Positions 34,420-45,379 of a DNA stretch of 64,000 nt are shown one piece after another. The DNA comes from Melastoma dodecandrum (lineage: Eukaryota > Streptophyta > Magnoliopsida > Myrtales > Melastomataceae): the NCBI GenBank assembly GCA_029817715.1, contig JARUPY010000154.1, positions 151,501 through 215,500 of the forward strand. The letters run 5' to 3'. Both the position numbers and the translations under genes were made by a program. Below the pieces are notes generated by a model. It did no database searches. It was not told the origin of the DNA and saw only the letters and a program-made list of their open reading frames with translations. Position 1 is the stretch's first letter. Each line of letters begins with the position of its first letter.

Positions 34420-34620
34420 ACATAATACGAACCCGAAATTGTAAACAAAATGTGGTGATAATCGAAACATAGATTGCCATGATACCATAAAGGCTTTGGT
34501 TGAGAAACTGGAGATCGGCATCAATGACATGATTCGGACTGCAGACTTGCCAGTTACCAAGAAGTATCGATGCAATGCATCGACAAGCTCGAGATGCAGG
34601 CATATAAGGCGGAAGTACAA
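34420..34620 (+). pseudogene. Fragment of the UPF0496 gene
   Basis: 34480-34605 closely matches 44714-44888 of the intact UPF0496 gene (shared TATAAAGGCTTTGGTTGAGA and CGGACTGCAGAC), but lacks an internal stretch of about 50 bp. To its left, about 34420-34455 resembles 42067-42103. It is far too short to be functional. Confidence 0.7.
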
Positions 34621-34639
34621 GGCGTATTTCTAAGTACAC

Positions 34640-34870
34640 ATCCCAAAAAATATTATACGAGAACATGCCAACATTAAGTATTTCTAAAAGTAGAAAAAAT
34701 TACAGGTTCCTGATCTAATTCAGCTCCCTAGTCACACTATCCATGCATGCAACACAGACACCCAGAGTGAGAGAAAAGAAACATACTCTCGTCATTCGCA
34801 GGAAGATCGCCCCTTCTCAGCAGTGAGAAGGCTTATCCAGAAAGCACAACTTTCGGCACCTCCACCGGAT
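34640..34870 (-). pseudogene. Fragment of SWI3D exon 5 and intron
   Basis: Matches about 28345-28550, spanning the 3' end of SWI3D exon 5, its splice donor and part of the next intron, in the same orientation. Shared sequences include CCTGATCTAATTCAGCTCCC and GTGAGAGAAAAGAAAC. Small deletions break the exon part. It lies directly beside the UPF0496 fragment. Confidence 0.72.
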
Positions 34871-35224
34871 CCAAAGGGATTAAAAAAGAATATCGCGATC
34901 ATATTTTAGTCATTGAACTAAGGTAATTCGAGACTGAGATGCTATCAATTTAATTCAAATAATCCAGAGTATTCGAGAGAGGAGAAGAGATAGGGGGTAT
35001 GAACCTAGAGAGAGTTACATGGTTTAATGCTTTTACTTTGCTTGCCACCATCTGCTTACCATTCATTCTCAACAAGGAAGAATATAACCGCCACATGAAA
35101 GATTAAAAGCTCAATATGCCTGAACCGATAATCATCCCCGAGTTATAGGATGTCACCCAATTCCTTATTTCTACACGGCCTTCAACTGCCACAGTCAGTA
35201 CACAGAGACGATACTTTTTCATAT

Positions 35225-35400
35225 TTCACTTGCCGGCGAAGGCGAGAACGTTGAAGCATTTGCCATCTGTCACATGGACACTTCACACTAGAACCCTCAT
35301 CATGCATCGTTCAAGGTCCTGTCCTTCAAACCGGGGAAATCTCCAGTTTTCCATTTCTTCCCTTGGGATAACCTTTTGTGGGTGCCTACCTAGGTCATCT
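35225..35400 (+). pseudogene. BURP-domain gene relic 2
   Basis: Reads AFAICHMDTSH, a stop, then NPHHASFKVLSFKPGKSPVF and HFFPWDNLLWVPT followed by a stop. This is the C-terminal end of a BURP domain (CH-type motifs ICHMDT and VFHFF, ending in VWVP-like residues) with an internal TAG at the conserved Trp position. It is a second broken BURP copy, 2 kb from the first. Confidence 0.65.
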
Positions 35401-36018
35401 CTGCTATGCATCAGTCTGTAATATTTGTTGTTCGTCTATAATATATGCCGTTTGTGCATGTCGCCATCAAAATTCGAAGTAACACATTCTTCGATTAATG
35501 CGTGCCTCCTTTAATTCGAGTATGGCTATAGGAAAACCATATCTTATTAGAGCAGCCGAGGTCACATGCCTGTAAATCACCACTTATATATGCACACTGC
35601 ATGACAAACTACGTTACAGTTCTACCCATTGTGAAGCTTTTCAGAGGAAGGCACTGAAATTAACGAATTATAAGGTGTATGTGACAAACCATAACAGTTA
35701 TTCTACATAACTGAAAGGGTACAGGTCTTATTCAACTTCTGAACATTACCTTTTCTATCTAAGTAGTCCAGTTACCCATTCATATTAGTTACCTATGGAC
35801 GTGGCAGAAGATCCACACTTTATTTTTTCCATGTGGCATCATTTAGTTTCCAGAGTGCATCTCACTTACCTGTTAAGAGGTATAGTGATTGTTCACATGT
35901 CAACAATCGGGCAAAACAAGTTGACATAGAAAATGGGTACATGGCAATCAGATTAATGTTCGGAGTGAAAGCATATGCAAGACAATAGGACATGGATTAG
36001 GGAAGTATTATGCAAAAG
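35401..36018. other. Intergenic and NUS1 3' UTR
   Basis: No gene recognised. The right part is expected to be the 3' UTR of the leftward NUS1 gene. Confidence 0.4.
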
Positions 36019-37639
36019 CTACCCATCCTTTAACGAATTATCATCCAATAGTGACGCACCATAGTTTTGGCGAACCAAGGTGTACTTGTAGATAGCACTT
36101 ATGAGCGCACCACACTTCATGGACTTCAGAGGACCCATGTGTCTGCAACAAGGATGAGAAAAATCATCAAAAGAGTATCAGGAAAGAGAGTGGTTTCATT
36201 TGACAATTCAAACCACAGAATTCCGATTCTGCAGGTGTACAGTAAAGCAAGTGCTCTAGCTATTCAATCGTCCCCGTGTTGAGAAGTCAGCACCAATCAA
36301 CACCAAAGTAACTCGGAACAGTGGCTTGGCATGAAAAGACAAAGTACTTACACAACCTCCGTGTATCTCAGCCTCCATGCAGGGAAGCCTAGGTGACACC
36401 TAGCAGGTCCATAAACTAACAACAGATCTGGTTCAGGGCCCCTGCAACCTATGTTGAAGAGAAGGAAATATATAAGAGAGGCATAACATGATTCTGTGGA
36501 AACAGAAGTCGATTTAAATCAGGGGCAAGTACGAACCAACTGCTTTTAGTGCCTCGGTCATGCATTCTTCGGTGAAGAAATTTTCCTCCTTGTCCTCACT
36601 GGAACTTTTTGACTTCAGGTACTTCACAAGAAGTAGGTTAGCTGCTCTTGCTACAGCTTCTTTTCCATCCGATTTTGAAGCAACTTCAAGAATCAACTTC
36701 TTCTCAGAAGCAGGAGATGCATCATCAGTACTATCCTGCAGATGAGGTCATGAATGTTAATATTGCTGTGTTTCACTCTAGTAATGAGAACCGACAAAAT
36801 CAATGCAATGCCAGATCACCCGAATCAGACAGAACTAGAAATTAACCAATCTAAAGCTCCCATTATAAGCTAGCTACGTCAGGACATTAAATTCATATGG
36901 AAAAGCAGAATTCATTCCACTAAACTGCCAGCCATAAGATTCTATCATCATAATGGATCAACAAGTGATGAGTTTGTCAATGGATGATATATTGACAAAT
37001 TCTCTTAAGCCAACTAGGGTCTGCACGAAAATCTATGAAGTACCTCTAATAAGCCGATGAAGTTCAGTTTCCGCAAGATCACGTCCTTGGATCTTTCCAA
37101 GACTCCTGAAAGAAGAAAAGAACAATGTCAAAGTTATTATGTATGGCAAACACGGGCTAGGATTAAAAAGAAAAAATACAGTTTATACCTTCAGGGTCAT
37201 AAAAACAGGCACGTCTCACGCCCATCTTTGCCAACCATTGCAACAGTTCAATTACCTTTTCAGTCTGCCGAGCTTCCACACTATCAATGACAACAGCCAA
37301 ATAACGGAGCTTCCCCAAGTCCAAGGCCCGATACTTCCTTAACACTCCAGTGGAAATAAGGTAACTTTTAATGGCCACAGACAGTCCAAGAAGAAAGTAA
37401 CAAACATTGACGATAAAATGGATGTAGTGCCACAGAAGGAGGACACCCAAATTAACAACCTGCTTGGCAAGGTAACACCTTTGTCAGTGTAGCAAATAAG
37501 TCGCCCAAAGGCAATAGTTACAAATAAACAGCCATTAAGTAACCTGGAATTTCCAAAAAAGAATAATTGGAAAAGAAGTCCGAGCACTCACTTTAGTGGC
37601 CCAGGGATCTATTATCCGCATGGTCACCGTGCCAGCCAT
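36019..37639 (-). CDS. NUS1: Dehydrodolichyl diphosphate synthase subunit NUS1/LEW1
   Basis: Six exons on the minus strand: 37639-37592, 37459-37189, 37105-37044, 36735-36537, 36448-36352, 36142-36019; 266 residues. NUS1 (LEW1 in Arabidopsis, NgBR in animals) is the non-catalytic partner of cis-prenyltransferase at the ER, needed for dolichol synthesis and protein glycosylation. A membrane span lies near residues 18-43 (VVNLGVLLLWHYIHFIVNVC). The cis-prenyltransferase-like domain follows: LGKLRYLAVVIDSVEA, KVIELLQWLAKMGVRRACFY, SDGKEAVARAANLLLVKYLK, CRGPEPDLLLVYGPARCHLG and AIYKYTLVRQNYG. After RQNYG there are 12 extra residues, where the Arabidopsis protein as I remember it ends at once. First exon is short (16 codons), so the start is less sure than the rest. 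Confidence 0.9.
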
Positions 37640-38881
37640 ATCGTTGAAGTAGGCGTGCATCAGATAAGTATGTCAGAGCCAACTAAATACCAGGAATAGC
37701 AACAACTGGTAAGAAAAAAATACATCCATCAACAGTTTTCATATCTAATCAGAACTCGAAATCATACGGATGCAGAATAATCCAGCACTAAAAAGCACGG
37801 AACACACGACAGCAATGTTTTTGTCATTGTTTGGCATGAGCCTACGTTAATGAACTTGAATGATTTGCGGGAACTGGAGGTACGAAGAACAGAAAACGGC
37901 AAAACTCGAAACAGCAGAGTCTAAGCAGCGCCTCAAAGAAGAACCCAGCTGAATCCCGGGTCACACGAAACAGTCATTCACTGCACGGAAACCCGATACC
38001 GCGACAATGACAATGGGAATATGTCCAGTCGATTCACACAAACAGATAAACAAGAAACTTCAAGTCCCCAAAAACAAAGGGGAGATGAGAATAGATTCGG
38101 GGGGGGGAGGGTAAGGCGATTGTCCGAACGGGGGATCGCACGGGAGGAGGGAAGAAGAAACCGCGACCTGTGATGGTGAGAAACGAAACGGATCGTTAGA
38201 CGACGACGAAAAGGACGACTTTCAATAGCGGGAGGAGGAAGCGAGTAGCAGCAGATTGACAGAGAGAGATGCTGCTCTGTTTCTCTGGAATGCGGGAAGT
38301 GTGGAGTGGAAGCCACCTTTAACCAAGGCCAGAAGGAAGCAAAGGGACAAAATGACCAGAATTTGTGGCCTAACGTGCGTTGTGTTAATGAAGAATACCC
38401 TCCTCCCCCTGAAATTAAATTAAATTAAAAAATCAAGAGTCCACACATATGGGCTTTTAATGGGCCTATATTGGTGTTGGACCAGGCCCACGAATTTTCA
38501 CCAGGAGGTCAACGTCAACGCGGTCAAGTGAATCCGAAGATCCCCGCCGTCGGGAAGCCGAATCCCCGCGGACGGGGCAGATTAACCCTGCTATCGGATC
38601 ATTACTCGGACTATGATTTTATACCAAACAATTCTGTGAAGCTCGAAACACGAAGCCCGAATAAATGCTCGAAATTTAGAAAATTATCCAATTCCTTGTT
38701 TACAGCAAGACTTGATCAACCAAACCCCAAAGTTCAATTTTGAGCTGATGAGCATCTTTTTTATGCACCCTGGATTACCGGAAGCTGCTAGTCCCGTATG
38801 TTTTACAACACAACAGCACTCAGAACCAAATTTACAACCCTCAGCAATTGTAACGGGTGATCCACAACCCAGACGAATGGT
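37640..38881. other. NUS1 upstream region and UBC12 3' flank
   Basis: The first part should hold the NUS1 leader and promoter; a purine-rich block lies at 38090-38160. Promoter-type GGGCC motifs occur at about 38450-38490. No additional gene was recognised. Confidence 0.4.
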
Positions 38882-40446
38882 CTAAATACACCTCGGGAAG
38901 AAGCTGTTGCCCACGTATCCCCCGGCCATAGCCCGCCTTACATTTGACTCGAACAACCTGGGGTTGTCCCTCAACACAGCCGCGGCATCATGATTTAGGG
39001 GATCCTCATAATTGGGTTCCTGCAGAAAGTAAAAGGTCATCGTCATTAATAGAAGATGGACTAAGTTGTCAACACTTTGTTTTGACAACAAACACCAGGA
39101 TAGAGTTTATCGTACCGTGAATAGATGGAATAGTCCATATACAATGGTGTTTATGTTTAGCACAGGCTTCCAGTCTTCCCTAAGAATGTTCAGGCAAACA
39201 TTCCCTTCCAAGTCAATGTTAGGGTGGTACACCTGCATCCAGAAAGAGCAGTTGCATCCATGCTCTGAGGAAAGCTCTCAAAACAGAAATATAGTGTGTA
39301 CTAGCGGCAGCACACTCACTTTCGTTTTGCACTTCACTTTCGGAGCCTCGTGAGGATAAATTGGGGACACTTGAAAAGTGAAGACAAAAGTACCCCCTCT
39401 GCAGCAAGAACGTCGTATGCAAATGAATGCTCATTCATGAGACCTACTAATGCTTAGAAAAATGAAACCAGAAGCAGTGGAATACTCTTTAAGGAGGATG
39501 CAAACAGGTTTAAAACACTTGATAAAAGGTAAGACAATGGATGGGCAATCGTGTATAACAAACATCACATGTTCGGACACTTCAAAATGGAACATCTGAA
39601 GCTTATCCAGGAGATGTTTTTTATTTGCATTCACGCCTTTTGGAAAGAGCCGCTAAATTAAGTTCTCATTTAGGTGAAGGAAGTATGACTGCTTTGCCAA
39701 TAAGCAGAACAAACATCTTTTCGCCTAGCTCATGCTTGCCTCCCTTCTCCATCAGAAATTATCAATCCACATATCTACACTAAAATAAATGTCGTCAAAA
39801 AACACAACATAAATTTCCAGCAGTCAATGACGTGCGAGATTAAATTCCATGGAAAGATTATTAGAATCACCCTCGGGCACAAGAATGATGATAGCTCCTT
39901 AAATCAACAACCAAGTGTGACAATACAAAATGAATATAATCAATCGCTTACACGTAGAAGCCTTCGTCGGGATGTACGGTAACCTCAAAGTTCATCAGGT
40001 CATCTTTGCCATTTGGAAATAGTATGCTACAGGTTTCTGGCAAGTTCAGCTCACTGATATCTGGTAAGAAGAAAGTACACAAACATTGGTTCTAAGCCCA
40101 ATATCTCACTAGCTTAGAAGAATAATGAACTGTTTGTATCCCTTAAGCTATGCAGAAATTCTTTCATCCGTCAACCTCTCCTTAAATTTTCTGAAAACAG
40201 AGAGCGGAAAGCAACACAGAAGATTTCTCCAGCTAAAAAATACATTCTCCAAAAGTGGTCATCCAACTTGTGATTTTTCAAACTAATTAACCTCAAATGT
40301 ATGGTATAACAGGAAGCGGAATCAATAAGCAAGAAACCTTTGTGGAGTCGCAGTTCGCCGGCACTTTGCTTCTTGCCGGGCAATTTCCCATTAGCAGTCT
40401 CCGCTATATCCTTCTGCTTTGCCTTCACTTTGAAAAGATTGATCAT
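38882..40446 (-). CDS. UBC12: NEDD8-conjugating enzyme UBC12 (RCE1)
   Basis: Five exons on the minus strand: 40446-40338, 40060-39952, 39398-39320, 39232-39116, 39019-38882; 183 residues, the family length. It accepts NEDD8/RUB1 from the E1 as a thioester and passes it to cullins, activating SCF-type ubiquitin ligases. The N-terminal [13 protein letters not shown] is the E1-docking peptide; the UBC fold follows ([35 protein letters not shown]), and the catalytic Cys is residue 112 in [16 protein letters not shown]. The end is GNSFFPRCI. An upstream in-frame ATG six codons earlier is possible, but MINLFKVK fits the family start. A 5' UTR intron before 40447 is likely. Confidence 0.95.
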
Positions 40447-41430
40447 CTCGTAAAGAGTCACCAAACCCTTCCAAGATAGAAGGCAACCTACAAAAGCAAT
40501 CCCAGGAAAACTTTACTAGGATGCAGCATATCCAGCAACAAATTATACCGTATGCCTCACTATCTTTCAAAAACTTGCCCGTCTTTAAATCCTTCAATTA
40601 TCCCATGACACGAGAATGTCAAAGAATGGAAGGACTAACAAAACAAATCCAACAAAGATAACATTTCACGAATAGAAACATCTGACTAGATATCCATCAA
40701 AAGAGTTCTTGTCCAATCAGCCAGTCTTCTCCATCCTCCCATTACATCCAGTCAAGACTCCATAGGCCCAAACCTCGCTCAAACTTGGAGGATAATCCCG
40801 TACCAAACACCAAACGCCCCCAGCGGCCCAAGAAAACGAATAACCTAAATCATTGATTCAACTGCAACTGACCAACCATCTCAACGAATCGAACTCTCAA
40901 AAACGCATCAAAGAGCTCCAAATCCCGCAGAAGTCAACAACTAACACTAATACTAGCACTAATCCCCTCCCCCACAACAGGGAACCCGCGTAAACGCAAT
41001 CAATCGTCCACCTCCGTTCCAGAGAAAAAATCACGACGCACGAGAGATCCGACCAAAGAAAGAAGAACTCCTGAATCAAGGACAGCATCGGAATCGCACG
41101 CGAACTCCATCGAGAGAGATTGGGATTTCTACCTGACGAGGAGAAGACGGCGAAAGTGGAAAAAGGGGAAAAGGCAAATGGAACGAATTTTGTGGTGCCG
41201 AGGAATGATTTTGTATTTATAGTATATACGCCGTCAGAGTCAATTATATGTCTCCCAAACGTTAATCACCCTGTTGTTGTCATGCCGTTAGTAGCAAAAT
41301 TTTATTTATGATGATATAATAGGAATTTCAGTAAAAGTTGAAAACGATGCCGTTTCTCTCCAATGATTGAGACTCCCCTTGGGTTTGTTCTTCCTTACCG
41401 CCACCCGTCCAGTAGCTGTACCATCGGCAG
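40447..41430. other. UBC12 leader and promoter region
   Basis: Probably carries a 5' UTR intron, a leader ending near 41130 and the UBC12 promoter. No protein-coding gene seen. Confidence 0.4.
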
Positions 41431-42110
41431 ATCTCGATGCTGCAGGAGTTTCGCTGTTACAAATTTGAGCTTGCTATGAAGTCCAAGGGCATTGAGGCGT
41501 GTAGGAATGTGTTGAATGAGATATTCTCCCCAGCGACCATGACCGTGGGGATCTGCACTGGCGGGGTGGCGGTGGCTGCAGCGGTCCCTCCTGTTGCAGG
41601 TGTGGTGGAGGCTCGGGTGGCGTTGGTGATGGGGCTGATGAATATCCCGGGTAGCACCGAGACTCGGATAGAAGGCAGAGTTAAAGAAGGTGGATAACAC
41701 TGGATTTCATTACCACCGTATCGTCGAAGCAAAGCGGTGAGGAGATGACGGAGACTGTTCTTGAACTTCAGCACGAGACTGGATCATCTAGGGAGGCTAG
41801 CAAGTCCCCCTGAAGAAGAGATTTGTCGTGCAGAGGGTCTGCTTCAGTAGATGGTCGCTATGATTCCTCAGAAAGAGATTCAAATTCCGCGAAAGAACGG
41901 TTCATCAGTCCGTGAGGTTATTGCTCTGCTTGTGATTATTACTAGCTGTTGTTGAGCAAAGTTTGTCGATAATGGCTGCCTGTCTTGGTTTACTGTGCGT
42001 CCCGAATGACCTCAGCTTCGCAGACTAGCCCCATATTAGATTTTCAGAGTTGTGTATACGAACAACGCGACATAATACGAAACCGGAATTTGTAAACAAG
42101 AGATGGCGAT
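41431..42110 (+). other. Unassigned coding-like segment, probably a relic
   Basis: A frame at 41437-41697 (86 codons) has G+C-rich, codon-like composition and reads SKGIEACRNVLNEIF, then an Ala/Val/Gly-rich stretch (CTGGVAVAAAVPPVAGVVEA). The hydrophobic, alanine-rich stretch vaguely recalls the membrane segment of UPF0496 proteins, and 42067-42103 is similar to sequence beside the UPF0496 fragment at 34420. Beyond 41700 the frames are broken. It could be an old UPF0496 relative. I do not recognise it with confidence. Confidence 0.3.
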
Positions 42111-42265
42111 GATGGACGTTGATCTTATTTCCAGATGCTGTTGCGAACAGAAGCCACCGAGTGCAACAATCTGATACAAACATACTCACGATCGAGCAAC
42201 AGACTTAAAGAAAGGCACATGATACAGTAGCCTAGCAATGAAAACTACACGCCGGAGCATGCGCC

Positions 42266-42586
42266 CTAGCAATGGAAGTTAGGAGCAAGGTTACATTTAG
42301 CAGGGAGCTCGAGGGCCAGGGTCGGGTCGACCCCGTAAGCCTGGAGCAGCATCCTGGCATTCTTGAACAGGCACAGGCACTGCAGGTCGGCGTCAGCAAG
42401 GGCCGTGCAGCAAGCAAGGGAAGGAGGAACGGGGACGAACCCGCTCACTGACGGCTTGCAAGCGTCGAACCCTTCCTGGCTCATGTTGCACAAGGCTTTG
42501 CCGCCTCCGCCTGCAGTCGCAGGGCAGGTCATGGCTGCCGCTACCAGGACAAAGGCGAGCACAACAAACTTAGCATTGCCCTCCAT
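42266..42586 (-). CDS. DIR1-like lipid-transfer protein
   Basis: Intronless, 106 residues. A signal peptide of about 25 residues (KFVVLAFVLVAAAMTCPATA) precedes an eight-cysteine domain with the pattern C-x9-C-x15-CC-x9-CxC-x25-C-x7-C, with Leu between the paired cysteines (LQCLCLFKN), as in type-2 and DIR1-like proteins. Such proteins bind fatty acids or lipids in the apoplast; DIR1 itself takes part in systemic acquired resistance. The Pro-rich PVPPSLACC motif also fits. A TATA box sits 60-70 bp upstream, supporting the start. The subfamily is fairly sure; the ligand is unknown. Confidence 0.85.
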   Translation of the reverse strand: MEGNAKFVVLAFVLVAAAMTCPATAGGGGKALCNMSQEGFDACKPSVSGFVPVPPSLACCTALADADLQCLCLFKNARMLLQAYGVDPTLALELPAKCNLAPNFHC

Positions 42587-42645
42587 ATTTGGTCTACTAC
42601 CACGGTCGACGGAGTTGGTGGGGGGTACGACGGAGACATTGCCAC

Positions 42646-42657
42646 CCTATTTATAGG
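42646..42657 (-). promoter_or_regulatory. TATA box of the lipid-transfer gene
   Basis: On the minus strand it reads CCTATAAATAGG, a textbook plant TATA box, 60 bp before the ATG at 42586. The leader would be about 30 nt. Confidence 0.7.
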
Positions 42658-43680
42658 AAGGGAGGCATGTGAGGGTGGGGAATTTGGTATTATTACATTC
42701 GATCGGAGGGATCATGTAACGTGGGGGTGGGGAATAATATTTAGGAGTGCCCCGTGACTATGTAAGTTTTTTTATTAAATAAGGGCACGAGATTAGTTCA
42801 CGGGCCGAGCATCGGGTTTCCCTACATCATTCATTCATTATTTAGTATTAAGTTCCTTCGTTTTTATATTAATGAACATAAGCCAAAGTTTTTTATTTTA
42901 AAAAATATGACGTCATAAATCCGGTGGATTTGGATAATCAAAGTCCAAGAACAAAACAACGCGTTGAATTCTATGAAGGGGAAAGAGGGAAGAGAGAGAG
43001 AGAGAGGAATGGGCGGTGGGTGATTTATTTTCTTAGTCTTTACTTACACGCCAGCATATCATCCAACAAAAGAATATAATTTAACAGTTTGTAATAAAAT
43101 TTTTAAGTGTTTTTTGGGATTGGGATGGCTGGGGAGGGGGAGAAGACACGCCGTTCATCTCCACCAACGACGCCAGAACCAATCAAATCAATCCTGAGCC
43201 AATCAAAGCTTGCGTAGAAAGATCTTCTCTCCTCCCTTACACATACGTCATTAAAACGTGGAGAAATTTCTCATGCGTTTGTTTGTTTGTTTGCTTGCTT
43301 GCTTATAACCCAACGGCGTACTAAGATTGAGTGGTTCATATCATATGAGAGATGGAATTGTGATGTATAAAATGGAGGTCATGCCGCGTGGAGAAAGAAA
43401 GGGCGGAGAGGGAACGAGTAAAACGTTGCTTCCAAGTTCTATCTATCTCTCGATGACGATGATGATGATGGGTCAGGCCAGATCGGACCGACTCCCCTTT
43501 CTCCATTCCCCATCCCTCCCAAATGCAGAAGAATTTGTCTACTTACATTTCCATGGAAACGAATGGGAGGCATGCGTGCAAGCCTCTCCCAAACCCAAAG
43601 TCCCCAACATCAATCCCATCCATATCCATTAACAATCATCGACACCATAAAACCCCGTTTTTCATAATAAAGAAGAAACT
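42658..43680. other. Intergenic between divergent LTP and UPF0496 genes
   Basis: Holds upstream sequence for both divergent genes. A GTTT/GCTT microsatellite lies at about 43275-43303 and a GATGATGATG run near 43455. No gene seen. Confidence 0.45.
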
Positions 43681-43688
43681 TATATAAA
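43681..43688 (+). promoter_or_regulatory. TATA box of the UPF0496 gene
   Basis: TATATAAA, 118 bp before the ATG at 43806. This predicts a leader of about 90 nt. Confidence 0.6.
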
Positions 43689-43805
43689 CCAACCCCCCAA
43701 CATTCTTATTCTCTTGGCAATTCTTCTCTCTTTTCAATCCCTTTGAAGCCACCCCCTCTCTTCCTTTCTCTTTGCTTTGCTTGCTTGACTTGGGTCGTTT
43801 TGTAA

Positions 43806-44960
43806 ATGGGGACTGCGCATGGCAAGCTCAAACACGACCTCCGCCCCCCGACTCCTCTGCCCCTGAAGGGGGATGATGTTGGCCCCTCCGCTGACCCTGA
43901 ACCTGACTCGTACGAGTCCGCCTGCCAGGATGACGCCGAGCTTAGGGCCTTCGACACCAACCTCAGGACGAGGACTGACCTGCTCATCAGGAGGCTTGCC
44001 GCAGGGGTTGAGGTCAGGGCAATGTCCCTGGCTTCCCTCAAGGAGACCACCGAGTGCCTCCTCGACATGGAGCAGGACGTTGTCAAGGTCATCCTCGGCT
44101 GCAAGACCGATATATGGAAGACCCCTGAGCTGTTCGATCTCGTGGAGGAGTACTTTGAGAACAGCCTCCTCACCCTCGACTTCCTCTCCGCCCTCGACAA
44201 GTGCCTCAAGCGGACCAGAGATAGCCAGCTTTTGATCCTCGTCGCGCTTCAGCAGTTTGATCGGGAGGAGGCCGAAGGGAAGGAACCGGACGGGAAGAGA
44301 TACGCGAGGACTCTGGAGGAGCTTAACCGGTTCAGGGAGGCCGGGGATCCTTTCACCGACGAGTTCTTCGCCATCTTTAGGTCGGTTTACTCCCACCAGA
44401 TGGCGACTCTCGAGAAGCTCCAGTCTCGGAAGACCAAGCTCGACAGGAAGATGAAGTACATCCAGGCGTGGAGGAAGGTCTCGGGCGTCATATTTGCCAC
44501 GACTGTTGCGGCCGTGATAATCTGCTCCGTAGTGGCTGCGGCAGTGGCCGCCCCAGCAGTCGCGGCAGCGCTGGCTGCAGCCACAGCTTTGCCGATAGGA
44601 TCAGCCGGGAAGTGGATTGACTCGGTGCTGAAGAAACACGAGAGCATGGTGGGCACCCAGAAGGATGCAGCCAGTGCGATGACCATCGGGACACGGATGG
44701 CCATCTGGGATCTTGATACTATAAAGGCTTTGGTTGAGAAGCTGGAGATCAGCATTGATGACATGGTTCGGACTGCAGACCTGGCGGTCACCCAAGAAGC
44801 AGTGATGCTATGCGTCAAGGAGATGAGGAACAAACTGACCGACTTCATGAAGAGCGTCGACGAGCTTGGGATGCAGGCAGATGAGTGCGGGAGGGACATC
44901 CGACGCGCGAGGACCGTTGTCTTGCAGCGGATCATCAAGAATCCGAACGCCACCACTTGA
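43806..44960 (+). CDS. UPF0496 (DUF677) family protein
   Basis: Single exon, 384 residues, the normal form for this plant family (At4g34320-like). An N-terminal low-complexity stretch is followed by helical segments ([57 protein letters not shown]), a basic segment ([19 protein letters not shown]), then a long Ala/Val-rich hydrophobic stretch at about residues 228-260 that may enter a membrane, and a C-terminal coiled region. Relatives affect root-to-shoot signalling (BPS1) or membrane contacts, but the biochemical role is not settled, so I give none. A shortened copy of its 3' part lies at 34480. Confidence 0.88.
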   Translation: MGTAHGKLKHDLRPPTPLPLKGDDVGPSADPEPDSYESACQDDAELRAFDTNLRTRTDLLIRRLAAGVEVRAMSLASLKETTECLLDMEQDVVKVILGCKTDIWKTPELFDLVEEYFENSLLTLDFLSALDKCLKRTRDSQLLILVALQQFDREEAEGKEPDGKRYARTLEELNRFREAGDPFTDEFFAIFRSVYSHQMATLEKLQSRKTKLDRKMKYIQAWRKVSGVIFATTVAAVIICSVVAAAVAAPAVAAALAAATALPIGSAGKWIDSVLKKHESMVGTQKDAASAMTIGTRMAIWDLDTIKALVEKLEISIDDMVRTADLAVTQEAVMLCVKEMRNKLTDFMKSVDELGMQADECGRDIRRARTVVLQRIIKNPNATT

Positions 44961-45379
44961 AGTTAACAATAACTAGGCGTCGCGGTCGATCCTTTCTATC
45001 ATAGTCTTTAAGGCAATTCTTTCATTTTATGTTCATAAACCACCTGCTTTGCGATATGTATTAGTCTTCCAAGTATTTAACATCTTAGAAAGAACATGGT
45101 TTAATTTACTGCAACCCCCCGCCCCAAGTAAATAAGGACTCGGCCCAATCATAATTGGGCCTGAAAATTGCAGCCTAAAAACTTAGTCCACATAAAAGTA
45201 AAAGAGGCCTCTAAATCCCGGTCCCGCCCATTTTTTTTTCCTTTTCTTTTCCTTCATCTTCGTCTTCTCCTATTTCTTGTTGTCGTTCCGGTTGTCGAGG
45301 AATCCTCGACTTGGGCAAGAAGCAAGCGAAGAGATCTTGGATCGGTTCGCTATCCCTTCCCTCCTACCCAAGAAGGCCA
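44961..45379. other. UPF0496 3' flank and PLAA promoter
   Basis: The right part is the expected leader and promoter of PLAA. A TTGGGCC-type motif (AATTGGGCCTG near 45152) is common in plant housekeeping promoters. No gene seen. Confidence 0.45.

Noticed and set aside
43706..44956. Long minus-strand frames (up to 220 codons)
   Set aside because: They are antisense to the intact UPF0496 gene and arise from its G+C-rich codons.
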